64,000 bases of DNA from CAWAPS01 sp963783945 (GCA_963783945.1 CAWAPS010000037.1:1-64000), one strand, 5' to 3'. Positions 47,268-56,882 are shown, counted from the stretch's first letter. The notes: a model not told the origin generated them from the letters alone. Translations and numbers: made by a program.

Positions 47268-47303
47268 GTGAGCACCAGCCTCATCTTCGTACTCATCACC
47301 TAG
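47268..47303 (+). CDS. ilvB leader peptide
   Basis: GTG-started open frame of 11 codons reading MSTSLIFVLIT then TAG. Five of the eleven residues are branched-chain (L, I, V, L, I, consecutive except for one F), the hallmark of transcription attenuation at branched-chain amino acid operons. It is followed at once by a hairpin and then an intrinsic terminator before ilvB. Low charged Leu/Ile/Val-tRNA would stall the ribosome here and favour read-through. Confidence 0.85.
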   Translation: MSTSLIFVLIT

Positions 47304-47329
47304 CGCACGCGCGGCTTCCGCGTGTGCGC
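47303..47329 (+). promoter_or_regulatory. Attenuator hairpin upstream of the terminator
   Basis: A 12-bp stem (GCGCACGCGCGG with CCGCGTGTGCGC, one G-U pair) with a 3-nt loop begins at the leader stop codon. It may act as a pause hairpin or pair alternatively in the antiterminated form. Confidence 0.7.
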
Positions 47330-47332
47330 TCG

Positions 47333-47364
47333 ACGACCTCCCGAAACGGGAGGTCGTTTTGTTT
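47333..47364 (+). terminator. Intrinsic terminator of the ilvB attenuator
   Basis: ACGACCTCCCG-AAA-CGGGAGGTCGT forms a perfect 11-bp stem followed by TTTTGTTT. It stands between the leader peptide and ilvB, so its formation would stop transcription of ilvBNC. It is the clearest U-tract terminator in the window. Confidence 0.9.
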
Positions 47365-47439
47365 ATCCAGTTCGGTCACTCGAACGCCGGCACCGACCCG
47401 ACTGACAGCGCCACCCAACCAGATGTGAGGGACTGCCCG

Positions 47440-49176
47440 ATGAAGCTGACAGGAGCACAAGCTCTGATCAAGAGCCTGGAGATGGAACAGGTCGAAGTGA
47501 TCTTCGGGTTGCCCGGCGGCTGCATCCTGCCCGCCTACGACCCCATACTCGATTCCCCGATCCGCCACATCCTGGTCCGCCACGAGCAGGGCGCCGGTCA
47601 TATGGCGGAGGGTTACGCCCACGTGACCGGCCGCCCCGGAGTGGCCATGGTGACGAGCGGGCCGGCCGCGACCAACCTGGTGACCCCGCTCTGCGACGCC
47701 TACATGGACTCCGTCCCCATGGTCGCCATCACGGGCCAGGTGGGCCGGTCGGTCATCGGTACCGATGGGTTTCAGGAATGCGACACGGTCGGAATCACCC
47801 GGTCGGTCACCAAGCACAACGAGCTCATCATGGATCCCGATGAAATCCCGCTCGCCGTGCGCCAGGCCTTCCACCTCGCCACCACCGGGCGCCCGGGCCC
47901 GGTGCTGCTCGACGTACCGAAGGACGTTCTCCAGGCGCAGGTCGAGTGGTCGTGGCCATCCTCTGACGACGTGGCCGCGTCCCTCCCCGGCTACAAGCCG
48001 ACCACCAAGGGTCATCCGCGAATGATCAAGGAGGCGGCCCGCCTCATCGCCTCGGCCCGCCGGCCCGTCATCTACGCGGGGGGAGGCATCCTCAAGTCGC
48101 GTGCCGCCGAGGCGCTGCGGGAGCTGGCCGAGCGCGCCGATATCCCGGTAGTGACGACGCTCATGGCCCGGGGGGCGTTCCCCGACGACCATCCCCTGTG
48201 CCTGGGGATGCCGGGCATGCACGGCAACTACACCGCTATCACCGCCATGCAGAACGCCGACCTGCTAGTCGCTCTAGGCAGCCGCTTCGACGACCGGGTG
48301 ACCGGCAAGGTGAGCACCTTTGCTCCCGACGCCAAAGTGATCCATGTCGACATCGATCCGGCCGAGCTGGGCAAGATCCGCCAGCCCGACGTACCGATCG
48401 TCGGAGACTGCCGGCTGGTGATCACCGAGATCGTGCGGGCTCTGGAAAACGTCGATCAGGCTGACCGCACCGAGTGGCGCGGCACCATCTCGGGCTGGCA
48501 GGAGCGCTTCCCCCTCCATTACGACCCGCCTGAGATGGGCGAGGCCCTGAAGCCCCAATACGTGATGGAGGTGCTCCGCGACTCGGCTCCCGAGGGCACC
48601 ATTCTCACCGCGGGCGTCGGCCAGCACCAGATGTGGGCCAGCCAGTACTGGCGTTTCACCGAGCCCTACACCTGGGTCAATTCCGGGGGCCTGGGGACCA
48701 TGGGTTTTTGCGTTCCGGCGGCCATTGGAGCCAAGGTCGGGCGACCCGAACGCACCGTCTGGGCGGTAGACGGCGACGGATGCTTCCAGATGACGGCGCA
48801 GGAACTGGTCACGGCGTCGAGCGAACGCATCCCCATCAAAGTCGCCATCCTCAACAACGCCTACCTCGGAATGGTCCGGCAATGGCAGGAGATGTTCTAC
48901 GAGGAGCGCTACAGCGAGGTATACCTCTCCCCGGACTTGCCCGACTATGTCAAATGGGCCGAAGCGATGGGCTGCGCGGCCTTCCGGGTCGAGGCCCCCG
49001 AAGATGTGGAGCCCATGATCGAGAAGGCCAACTCCATAGACGACCGACCGGTCGTCATCGACTTCCGCACCGACGCCCGGGAAAAGGTCTTCCCGATGGT
49101 CCCCCCCGGCACATCCAACGACGACGTCGTGGTGCATCCGTCGCAAAAGCCCGGAGGGAAAAAGGTGGTGCAGTGA
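47440..49176 (+). CDS. ilvB: Acetolactate synthase, large subunit
   Basis: ThDP enzyme condensing pyruvate to acetolactate or with 2-ketobutyrate to acetohydroxybutyrate. 578 aa. It begins KLTGAQALIKSLE, has the ThDP-activating glutamate in VRHEQGAGHMAEGYA and the metal-binding VDGDGCFQM...NNAYLGMVRQWQ region. ATG 47440 is chosen over an upstream GTG/TTG reading because GAGG precedes it and homologues start at this point; the upstream stretch belongs to the attenuator. The ilvN start overlaps its stop. Confidence 0.97.
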   Translation: MKLTGAQALIKSLEMEQVEVIFGLPGGCILPAYDPILDSPIRHILVRHEQGAGHMAEGYAHVTGRPGVAMVTSGPAATNLVTPLCDAYMDSVPMVAITGQVGRSVIGTDGFQECDTVGITRSVTKHNELIMDPDEIPLAVRQAFHLATTGRPGPVLLDVPKDVLQAQVEWSWPSSDDVAASLPGYKPTTKGHPRMIKEAARLIASARRPVIYAGGGILKSRAAEALRELAERADIPVVTTLMARGAFPDDHPLCLGMPGMHGNYTAITAMQNADLLVALGSRFDDRVTGKVSTFAPDAKVIHVDIDPAELGKIRQPDVPIVGDCRLVITEIVRALENVDQADRTEWRGTISGWQERFPLHYDPPEMGEALKPQYVMEVLRDSAPEGTILTAGVGQHQMWASQYWRFTEPYTWVNSGGLGTMGFCVPAAIGAKVGRPERTVWAVDGDGCFQMTAQELVTASSERIPIKVAILNNAYLGMVRQWQEMFYEERYSEVYLSPDLPDYVKWAEAMGCAAFRVEAPEDVEPMIEKANSIDDRPVVIDFRTDAREKVFPMVPPGTSNDDVVVHPSQKPGGKKVVQ

Positions 49177-49709
49177 TGGCTGCCAGCCCTACCCACCAAA
49201 CCCTTTCCGTGCTCGTGGAGAACCGGTCCGGTGTGCTGGCCCGGGTCAGCGGATTGTTCGCCCGGCGCGGCTTCAACATCATCTCGCTGGCCGTGGCCCC
49301 AACTGACGACGAGCGGTTCAGCCGGATAAACCTGGTGATCGACGTGGAGGAGACCTCGGTCGAGCAGCTCACGAAGCAGCTGTTCAAACTGGTCAACGTG
49401 GTGAAGATCACCGAGCTCCAGCCGTCCGAAGCCGTCGAACTCGAGCTGCTGATGGCAACAGTCGCCGCCGGTCCCGATCAGCGGGGCTCGGTGATAGAGC
49501 TGGTCAATGTCTTCGACGGCAAGATCGTGGACGTGGGGGCGACGAGCCTGACCGTGATGCTGGCCGGCGACCCCGACCGCTTGGATGACCTGGAGGACCT
49601 TCTCCGCCCGTACGGAATCACTGAACTGCAGCGCACCGGACGGGTGGCGCTGCCGAAACTCGACCGCAACCACCCCGCCCGCTTGCGCGCCGCGGGAAAA
49701 GCAAGTTAG
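49176..49709 (+). CDS. ilvN: Acetolactate synthase, small regulatory subunit
   Basis: 177 aa. An N-terminal ACT domain (HQTLSVLVENRSGVLARVSGLFARRGFNI) is followed by the C-terminal ALS-SS domain. It binds valine and controls the large subunit. ATG overlaps the ilvB stop by one base. Another in-frame GTG sits one codon upstream. It leads into ilvC after 4 nt. Confidence 0.97.
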   Translation: MAASPTHQTLSVLVENRSGVLARVSGLFARRGFNIISLAVAPTDDERFSRINLVIDVEETSVEQLTKQLFKLVNVVKITELQPSEAVELELLMATVAAGPDQRGSVIELVNVFDGKIVDVGATSLTVMLAGDPDRLDDLEDLLRPYGITELQRTGRVALPKLDRNHPARLRAAGKAS

Positions 49710-49713
49710 GACA

Positions 49714-50749
49714 ATGCCAATGCCTGCAACCGTCTACTACGAAAAGGATGCGGACCCGGGGATCATCGCCGGCCGCAAGGTGGCCATCATCGGTTACGGA
49801 TCGCAGGGTCACGCCCACGCCCTCAACCTCCGTGACTCCGGTGTCGACGTGCGGGTGGCCCTCCGCGACGGATCATCGTCCAAAGCCAAGGCCGAAGCGG
49901 CAGGGCTGCGCGTCGGCGTCTATCGCCGACGCCGCCCGGGAGGCCGACGTCATCATGCTCCTCGCTCCCGACACCGAGCAGCAGAGCATCTATCAGTCCT
50001 ATATCGAGCCGGGGCTGAAAGGCGGCGACGCCCTCTTGTTCGCCCACGGGTTCAACGTGCGGTTCGGTCTGATCGCCGCGCCCGAGGGGGTCGACGTGGC
50101 CATGGTCGCGCCCAAGGGGCCGGGCCATCTGGTGCGGCGGACGTACGAGGGCGGCGGGGGCGTGCCCGCGCTCGTAGCGGTGGCCCAGGATGCAACCGGC
50201 AAGGCCCGCGACCTTGCTCTCTCGTACGCCAACGCCATCGGCGCGACCCGGGCCGGGGTGCTCGAGACGACCTTCTCCGAGGAAACCGAGACCGACCTGT
50301 TCGGCGAGCAGGTTGTGCTCTGCGGGGGGCTCACTTCCCTCATCCAGGCCGGGTTCGAGACCCTGGTCGCCGCCGGCTACCAACCGGAGTCCGCCTACTT
50401 CGAGTGCCTGCACGAGGTCAAGCTCATCGTCGACCTCATGTACGAGCACGGCATCGCCGGCATGCGCTACTCGATCTCGGAGACCGCAGAGTACGGGGAC
50501 ATGACACGCGGGCCTCGGGTCATCAACGCCGCGGTGCGGGAAGAGATGGGGCGGATCCTGGATGAGATCCAGACCGGCCGTTTCGCCGAGGAGTGGATCG
50601 CCGAGAACAGGGCGGGACGCCCCCGCTTCAACCAACTCCGGGAGGAGGCCAGGGCTCATCCGATCGAGCAGGTCGGGGCCCACCTGCGGTCCATGATGCC
50701 ATTCATCAACGCCGGGTCCACCCGACCGCAGGACGTCTCGGGAGGGTAG
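49714..50749 (+). CDS. ilvC: Ketol-acid reductoisomerase (frame broken by one extra base near 49915)
   Basis: NADPH enzyme that isomerises and reduces acetolactate. About 344 aa after correction, the length of class I KARI. The first part has KVAIIGYGSQGHAHALNLRDSG (Rossmann fold). One surplus base in the GTCGGCGTC run near 49915 separates AAGLRV from SIADAAREADVIML. The remainder is intact: MVAPKGPGHLVRR, and the metal-ligand regions FSEETETDLFGEQ and ECLHE. Last gene of the attenuated ilvBNC operon. Confidence 0.95.
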
Positions 50750-50844
50750 ACCCCGGCGGGTTTGAAGCCGGGCGCCGGAGCGACCGCCCGCCCGGGGGAC
50801 CCCCCCCGGCAGGATCAGGTGGCGCCGCCTACGGCGCGAACCGG

Positions 50845-52210
50845 TCAGGACTTGCGGCGTCGCCTGGAGCTGTGGGCGCCGATGCCCTTCCGCCGGTGGC
50901 GAAGCGTTCGCCCCCCTACCAGAGCGGCCGCACCGGCCAACGCCCCGGCCACCGCGGCGTCCATGCCGTAGCTCGAAGTCACGGACCCCTTCCCGGCCGG
51001 TCCGGACGCGTCGGCCGTGGCTGCCGCCCGGGCTGCGGCCAGGCCGGTCGCCGGCCCCTGCCCCGTCTGGTCCCCATGGGGCGCATTTGCCCCGGCCGGA
51101 TCCGGGTTGAGTACTGCTGTGCTCCGCCGCTACCGGCTTCGGGGCCGGCTTATGGGGCTCGGTGACTCGCGGCAGTACCGGATTGGTCCGCGGCTCCTTG
51201 GCGACCGGCATGGCGAACCCCTCGTCGAGCAGGTCCCCCGCTGTCTGGTAGGAGGACGAACCGTCGAGCACCACCGCCATCATGTGGCGCCCGCCTCGCA
51301 CCGCTTCCTCGATCACGCAGAACCCGGCGGCGTCGGTGAGGCCGGTCTTGACCCCGATGGCGCCGGGGTACCACTGCAGGAAGTAGAGATTCTGGTTCTT
51401 CAGATCGAACACCGTGCCGCCCGGGGCGGTGAACTGGAGGGCCGGGGTGGCCACGATCGAGGCCAGGGTGCGGTTGGCCATCAGGTCCCGGGCCGCCACG
51501 GCGAGATCCCAGGCGCTGATCTGGTTGCCTCCTGCCACCCCCTCGGTGCCATCCAGGCCGGCCGGGTCGTGGAGCACGGGGTGGTCACGCATGCCCATCT
51601 GGGATGCCGCCAGTCGCATGTCGGCTCCGAACGCCGCCAGCGACCCGCTCACCCGTTGGGCCATGGCGTAGGCCGCGTCATTGGCCGAGTAGATCAGCGA
51701 GGCGCGGAGGGTCTCGCTGAACGTCCACTTCTGACCGGCCTTCATCCCGATCCGGTAGGGGTACACGTTGGCTGCCGCGGCGGTGACGGGGACGACGGCG
51801 TTCGGCGGGAGCCAGCCCACCGCGATCAGTGCGGTGATGATCTTCGACAGGCTTCCCGGAGGCAGAGGGGTGTGGTAGTTCTGCCCGGCCAGCACTCGCC
51901 CGGTGTCGACGTCGACGAGCAGCTCGGCCTTGGCCGGCGGAGGGACGGCCAGGGTGGTGGTAGGGGCGGCGGCCTGGGTGGTGATCGGGGTGGCGGCCTG
52001 GGTGGTGATCGGGGTGGCGGCCTGGGTGGTGATCGGGGTGGCGGACAGGGTTGACGCCCCAACCGGCCCGGACCACCACACCGTCCCGGTGACGAGGAGG
52101 ACCACGACCGACACAACGCCGATGCTCGGATCAGGCACGCCGAAGCTCGGATCAGGCAACGCCGAAGCTCGGATCAGGCACGCCGAAGCTCGGATCAGGG
52201 CCACCCGCAC
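50845..52210 (-). CDS. D-alanyl-D-alanine carboxypeptidase, DacA/VanY-like serine type (frame broken near 51125)
   Basis: Low-molecular-mass penicillin-binding protein trimming peptidoglycan stem peptides, about 454 aa after correction. After an N-terminal membrane signal (GVVSVVVLLVTGTVWW) and a Thr/Ala-rich stretch, the catalytic domain shows the SxxK serine in PPGSLSKIITAL, SANDAAY (SxN) and KTGLTDAAG (KTG). One surplus base near 51125 joins VAA to STAVLNPDPAGANAP; the second frame gives a C-terminal helix (GALAGAAALVGG) and a basic tail RRRRKS, so the enzyme is probably membrane-bound at both ends. The GTG start follows a TATGCT box. Confidence 0.9.
51968..52039. repeat. 24-bp tandem repeat, three copies
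   Basis: Three exact copies of a 24-bp unit. On the minus strand they encode the octapeptide ITTQAATP in the linker between the signal anchor and the carboxypeptidase domain. Confidence 0.95.
52121..52200. repeat. 21/22-bp tandem repeat in the 5' end of the carboxypeptidase gene
   Basis: Four units at 52121-52141, 52142-52163, 52164-52184 and 52185-52200 (partial). The second unit is 22 bp because of one extra A, the others 21 bp. Consequently the repeat is read in two frames along the gene: LIRASAC-type on the 5' side and PDPSFGV-type after the odd unit. Confidence 0.95.
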
Positions 52211-52219
52211 GATCAAGCG

Positions 52220-52225
52220 AGCATA
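52220..52225 (-). promoter_or_regulatory. -10 box of the carboxypeptidase gene, leaderless type
   Basis: TATGCT on the minus strand, 9 nt before the GTG at 52210. Confidence 0.45.
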
Positions 52226-52406
52226 AACGAGACGCCGGGCCGGACGCGGCATCTACGCTCCCCTCGGGAACCGTCCCTTTTCCTCGCTTTTCCCGACCCG
52301 GGGACGCTTCTAGGAGACCGTCGCAAACCCACGATGGAGGGAGGCCGGCGTTCGCAACTCTTCTTGATTCCATGAGGACAGATGAGATTTACAGGCGAAC
52401 GGGCGA

Positions 52407-52436
52407 CCTGTTGTTCAAGCTTCGTTTTGCAACAGG
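52407..52436 (-). terminator. Possible hairpin terminator of serC
   Basis: CCTGTTG and CAACAGG form a 7-bp stem with a 16-nt loop 3 nt beyond the serC stop codon. No U-tract follows, so it would be a weak or factor-assisted terminator. Confidence 0.35.
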
Positions 52437-52439
52437 CGC

Positions 52440-53571
52440 CTACAGGTGCTCGACCACGAAGTCGACGCAGCGGGTGAGCGCCCCGATGTCGTCTGGTTCG
52501 ATCGCCGGGAACATGGCGATCCGCAGCTGGTTGCGCCCGAGCTTCCGGTAGGGCTCGGTGTCGACGATACCGTTGGCTCGCAGCACCCTCGCCACGACCG
52601 AGGCGTCGACGTGGTCGCTGAAGTCGACGGTGCCGACCACGTGGCTACGCTCGTCCGGCTTGGCCACGAAGGGCTCGGCGAATCCGGAGGCTTCGGCCCA
52701 TCCGTACAGGATCTGGGCGGATCGCTCGCAACGGCCGGCGCTGAAGTCCATCCCCCCGCCCGACAGGATCCAATCGAGCTGATCGACGAAGAGAACGAGG
52801 GTGGACAAGGCGGGGGTGTTGTAGGTCTGGTCGAGCCGGCTCTGCTCGATAGCTATCGCCAGGTCCAGAAACGCCGGCACCCATCGGCCCGACTCGTGCA
52901 GGCGGGCCACCCGCTCGAGCGCGGCGGGGGAGAGGACCGCCACCCACAGCCCCCCGTCCGACGCGAAGCATTTCTGAGGAGCGAAGTAGTACGCGTCCAC
53001 CTCCGAGGGGTCGAAGCGCAGACCGCCTGCACCGGACGTGGCGTCGACGGCCACCAGAGCCTCAGCCGTTCCCTCGGGGCGACGCAGGTCCATCATCACC
53101 CCGGTGGAGGTCTCGTTGTGGGTCAAGCGCGTAGAGGTCGACGCCTCGAGTCGACCGCGGCCACGGATGGGTCCCGGGCGCCGACTCGATCACGTCGGGC
53201 GCCTCGAGGTGGGGAGCGGCGGCCGAAGCGGCGGCGAACTTGGCCGAGAACTCGCCGAACGTGAGGTGCTGGCTGCGGTGGTCGATCAGGCAGAACGTGG
53301 CCACGTCCCAGAACGCGGTGGTACCGCCGTTGCCGAGGACGACCTCGTAGCCGTCGGGCAAGGACCACAGCTCGGATAGGCCGGCCCGCAGGCGAGCCAC
53401 CAGGGACTTGACCGTCGGCTGGCGGTGGCTGGTGCCGAGAACCCGGGTCGCCGCCCTTTGGAGCGCCTCCACCGACTCGACGCGCACCTTCGAGGGGCCG
53501 GAGCCGAAGCGTCCGTCGCTCGGCAACAGGTCTGTGGGAATCCGGATATCGGTCGGAGAGGGGCTGGTCAC
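52440..53571 (-). CDS. serC: Phosphoserine aminotransferase, actinobacterial type (frame broken by one extra base near 53124)
   Basis: PLP enzyme converting 3-phosphohydroxypyruvate to phosphoserine; about 376 aa after correction. The first part has FGSGPSKVR, GTSHRQPTVK and VVLGNGGTTAFWD, typical of actinobacterial SerC. One surplus base near 53124 separates RGVDLYAL from THNETSTGV. The second part has the PLP lysine in YYFAPQKCFASDGG. GTG start is in a 20-bp space shared with the divergent aminotransferase gene. serA lies beyond that gene, completing two steps of serine synthesis. Confidence 0.93.
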
Positions 53572-53575
53572 TGTG

Positions 53576-53581
53576 AAACTA
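53576..53581 (-). promoter_or_regulatory. -10 box of serC
   Basis: TAGTTT on the minus strand, 4 nt before the serC GTG and overlapping the 5' part of the opposite gene if that gene starts at its upstream GTG. Confidence 0.35.
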
Positions 53582-53590
53582 TGGCAGGCG

Positions 53591-54785
53591 ATGGCCCGCA
53601 TCTCACAACGCATATCAGCTGTTACCGAATCTGCCACGCTCGCGATCGACGCCAAGGCCAAGGCCCTCAAGGCGGCCGGCGAGGACGTGATCGGGTTCGG
53701 AGCCGGCGAACCGGACTTCCCGACGCCCGCCCACATCGTGGAGGCGGCGGTCGAGGCGTGCCGCGACCCTCGCAATCACAAGTACACGCCTGCGGGCGGC
53801 CTTCCTGAGCTCAAGGCCGCAGTAGCGGCCAAGACGGCACGCGACTCCGGCTTGCCGGTCACGGCGGGTCAGGTACTGGTTACCAACGGCGGCAAGCAGG
53901 CGGTCGAGGAGACCTTCGCCACCCTGCTGGACCCCGGCGACGAGGTGCTACTACCCGCTCCCTACTGGACAACCTACCCCGAGTCGATCGGCTTGGCGGG
54001 CGGCCGGCCGGTCGTGGTCGCCACGACCTGGCAGTCGTCGTTCAAGGTCACTGTCGACCAGCTCGAGGCGGCGCGCACTCCCCGGACCAAAGCCTCTGCT
54101 CTTTGTTTCACCCTCGAACCCGACGGGCACGGTGTATGAACCCGACGAGGTCGCCGCCCTCGGACGGTGGGCAGTCGAGCACGGGATCTGGGTGGTAGCC
54201 GACGAGATCTACGAGCATCTCGTCTACGGCGAGGCCCGGTTCACGTCCATGCCCGTACTCGTGCCGGAGCTGGCCGACACCTGCGTGGTGGTGAACGGAG
54301 TGGCCAAGACCTACGCCATGACCGGCTGGAGGGTGGGATGGATGGTGGGACCCGCCGACGTGATCGCGGCCGCAACCAACCTGCAGTCCCACGCCACCTC
54401 CAATGTCTGCAACGTGGCCCAGCGGGCCGCCCTGGCCGCCGTCTCCGGAGATCTGGCGGCAGTGGCCGAGATCCGCGCCACCTACGACCGGCGGAGGCAG
54501 ACGATCGTATCGATGCTGAACGACATACCGGGAGTGCGCTGTCCCGCCCCGGAAGGGGCGTTCTACGCGTTTCCCAGCATGGAGGGACTGCTGGGCCGGC
54601 CGCTGCAGGGGCGGACCGCCGCGACCACACTCGAGCTCGCCGACCTGGTGCTCGACGAGGCCAAGGTGGCTTTCGTTCCGGGCGAGGCGTTCGGCGCCCC
54701 CGGGTATGCCCGCTTCTCCTACGCCCTCGGCGACGATGCGCTGGTGGAGGGTATTACCCGCCTGGCGAAGCTGGCCGGGGCCTGA
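53591..54785 (+). CDS. Class I aminotransferase, aspartate aminotransferase type (frame broken by one extra base near 54095)
   Basis: PLP-dependent transaminase, about 397 aa after correction. It begins ARISQRISAVTESATLAIDAKAKALKAAGE and has VLVTNGGKQAVEE and PYWTTYPES. One surplus base near 54095 separates TKA from LLFVSPSNPTGTVY; the PLP lysine is in VNGVAKTYAMTGWRVGW and the C-terminal arginine region is ARFSYALG. Aspartate is the likely amino donor. ATG 53591 is preferred; an in-frame GTG at 53573 is possible. The serA GTG follows 1 nt after the stop. Confidence 0.92.
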
Positions 54786-54786
54786 G

Positions 54787-56373
54787 GTGGCCCGGGTCCT
54801 CGTCACCGAGGAGATCGCTCCCCCCGGCCTGGCCCTGTTGCGTGATGCCGGGCACCAGGTCGAGGTGTCGCTGGGCTTGAACGGCGCCGACCTGATGCAG
54901 GCCATCTCCGGCGTGTCCGCCCTCATCATCCGCTCCGCCACCCAGGTGACGCCCGAAGTGATCGAGGCCGGGTCGGATCTTCTGGTGGTGGGCCGGGCCG
55001 GGATCGGGCTCGACAACGTCGACGTGCAGGCGGCCACCCGGAGGGGCGTCATGGTGGTCAATGCCCCGCAGTCGAACATCCTCTCGGCGGCCGAGCACAC
55101 CATGGCGTTGCTGCTCGCTCAGGCCCGCAACGTGCCACAGGCCCACGCCGCGCTGGTCGCCGGCAGATGGGAGCGGTCCCGCTGGGAAGGGGTGGAACTC
55201 CACGGCAAGGTCCTGGGCGTCGTGGGCCTGGGTCGGGTGGGGGCTCTGGTGGCGCAGCGCGCCGCCGCGTTCGGGATGCGACTGATCGCCTACGACCCCT
55301 ACGTCAGCGCGGAGCGGGCCAGGCAGATGGGGGTCGAACTGACGACGCTGCGCGAGGTGGTGTCCCAGGCCGACTTCATCACCATTCACCTGCCGAAGAC
55401 GCCGGAGACAGCCGGTCTGATCGACGCCGACCTGTTGGCCGAGGCCCGACCCGGGGTCAGAATCGTCAACACCGCCAGGGGCGGGATCATCGACGAGAAA
55501 GCCCTGGCCCAGGCGATCTCCGACGGGATCGTGGCCGGGGCCGCCCTCGACGTGTTCGAGCACGAACCAACTACGGCGTCTCCCTTGTTCGAGTCGGACG
55601 CGGTCGTCGTGACCCCCCACCTGGGCGCCAGCACCCGGGAGGCCCAGGACAAGGCCGGTATCACCATCGCCGAGCAGGTCCTGCTGGCACTGGCCGGAGA
55701 TTTCGTGCCGTTCGCAGTGAACATCGCCGCGGCCGAGGTGCCCGAGGCGGTCAGGCGGTGGCCTCCCCTGGCCGAGCGGCTGGGCCGCTTGTGGGCGTCC
55801 CTGGCACGCGAGCTGCCCGACGTGCTGCACATCGAGTTCCAGGGCGGCCTGGCCGAACACGACGGGCGCATCCTGACCCTGGCCGTGCTCAAGGGGCTGT
55901 TCGCGGTGGCGACGGACGAACCCGTCTCCTACGTGAACGCTCCGCAGCTGGCGGAGGAGAGAGGTCTGGTCGTGCGGTCCACCGCGGCCTCGGCTCCGGA
56001 CGGCTTCGCTGGACCAGGTTCGGGCTACACCAACCTCATAACCCTGCGGGGCGGCGACCACGCGGTAGCCGGGACCATGTTCGGCGACGGCGAGCCTCGG
56101 GTGGTCATGGTCGACAACCACGACATCGAGCTGCCGATCGCCCGGTGGATGCTCATCGTGCACAATGACGATCGCATCGGCATGGTCGCCGCCGTCGCCG
56201 CCACCCTGGCCGAGGCCGGCCTCAATATCGTCGACCTCAAGCTCGGTCGCAGCGCCGAGGGGGGGACGGCCATGATGGCCCTGTCGTTCGAGCAGGCCGT
56301 GCCGGCGGGAGTGGTCGTGGCCCTCCGCGGCACCGCCGGCATTCTCGACGTCGTGGCGCTCGCCGACGTGTGA
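54787..56373 (+). CDS. serA: D-3-phosphoglycerate dehydrogenase
   Basis: NAD enzyme of the first step of serine synthesis, 528 aa, the long form. Substrate- and NAD-binding domains show GRAGIGLDNVD, the Rossmann VVGLGRVGALVAQRAAAFG and NTARGGIIDE. An intervening ASB domain and a C-terminal ACT domain (WMLIVHNDDRIGMVAAVAATLAEAGLNI) follow, where serine would bind as inhibitor. GTG is just after the aminotransferase stop. Paired with divergent serC. Confidence 0.97.
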   Translation: MARVLVTEEIAPPGLALLRDAGHQVEVSLGLNGADLMQAISGVSALIIRSATQVTPEVIEAGSDLLVVGRAGIGLDNVDVQAATRRGVMVVNAPQSNILSAAEHTMALLLAQARNVPQAHAALVAGRWERSRWEGVELHGKVLGVVGLGRVGALVAQRAAAFGMRLIAYDPYVSAERARQMGVELTTLREVVSQADFITIHLPKTPETAGLIDADLLAEARPGVRIVNTARGGIIDEKALAQAISDGIVAGAALDVFEHEPTTASPLFESDAVVVTPHLGASTREAQDKAGITIAEQVLLALAGDFVPFAVNIAAAEVPEAVRRWPPLAERLGRLWASLARELPDVLHIEFQGGLAEHDGRILTLAVLKGLFAVATDEPVSYVNAPQLAEERGLVVRSTAASAPDGFAGPGSGYTNLITLRGGDHAVAGTMFGDGEPRVVMVDNHDIELPIARWMLIVHNDDRIGMVAAVAATLAEAGLNIVDLKLGRSAEGGTAMMALSFEQAVPAGVVVALRGTAGILDVVALADV

Positions 56374-56380
56374 CGGGGAT

Positions 56381-56740
56381 TCAGCGCTTGGCTCGGGAGA
56401 ACCCGTCGGCTTCGGCGGCCTCGGCCGTCTGGTAGCAGCGGTCGGGCCGGGTCCGCCCGTAGGCGGCCATGCCCGGGAGGTGGTAGAGCCGGCTGCTCAG
56501 CTTGACCTTGACCGGGTGGGAGGGTGGGGCGTTCCCGTCGTCGGTGGCCGGTACCCAGGTCGAGCCGGAGGTGGAGGAGGGGGCCGGGGTGGGCGAGTCG
56601 GTCGGGACCGGGGGCCATGGCTCGGAAGCCGGCCGCACCTCAGGCCCGTCGATCCAGAGCGTCAGCGCCAGCCGGCCCAGCCACAGGATGGCGGTCAGAG
56701 CGGCCAACCAAAGGACGGCCCGGACCGTTTTCTTCGCCAC
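56381..56740 (-). CDS. Small membrane-anchored protein with conserved-looking C-terminal module
   Basis: 119 aa from a GTG 7 nt after a TAGCGT box (56748-56753). One N-terminal membrane helix (VRAVLWLAALTAILWLGRLALTLWI) is followed by a Pro/Thr/Ser-rich spacer and a compact C-terminus with VKVKLSSRLYHLPGMAAY, RTRPDRCYQTAEAAEADGF and RAKR. That tail recalls short actinobacterial modules annotated as 'sunset' domains, but this is from memory and uncertain. It probably sits outside the membrane. Function unknown. Convergent with serA. Confidence 0.6.
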   Translation of the reverse strand: MAKKTVRAVLWLAALTAILWLGRLALTLWIDGPEVRPASEPWPPVPTDSPTPAPSSTSGSTWVPATDDGNAPPSHPVKVKLSSRLYHLPGMAAYGRTRPDRCYQTAEAAEADGFSRAKR

Positions 56741-56747
56741 CGCCAAA

Positions 56748-56753
56748 ACGCTA
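56748..56753 (-). promoter_or_regulatory. -10 box of the small membrane protein gene
   Basis: TAGCGT on the minus strand. It favours the GTG at 56740 over the TTG two codons upstream as the start. Confidence 0.4.
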
Positions 56754-56882
56754 CCGGCTCACGCCGGCCCACTCTCTCGGCCGCAGGCCACCGTACATCA
56801 TATTTTGTGCATTTTAGCTGCTCTTAGCCGCTTAACCACACAGACCATGCAAACCGCGCCTTCTTTTGCCTCGCCCGTCTCC

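Noticed and set aside
49823..50844. Continuation of the carboxypeptidase frame opposite ilvC to give 809 residues
   Set aside because: After the frame break near 51125 the translation is low complexity. The correct frame ends in a helix and basic tail at 50845.
51968..52200. CRISPR array
   Set aside because: Units are contiguous without spacers and lie inside a coding sequence.
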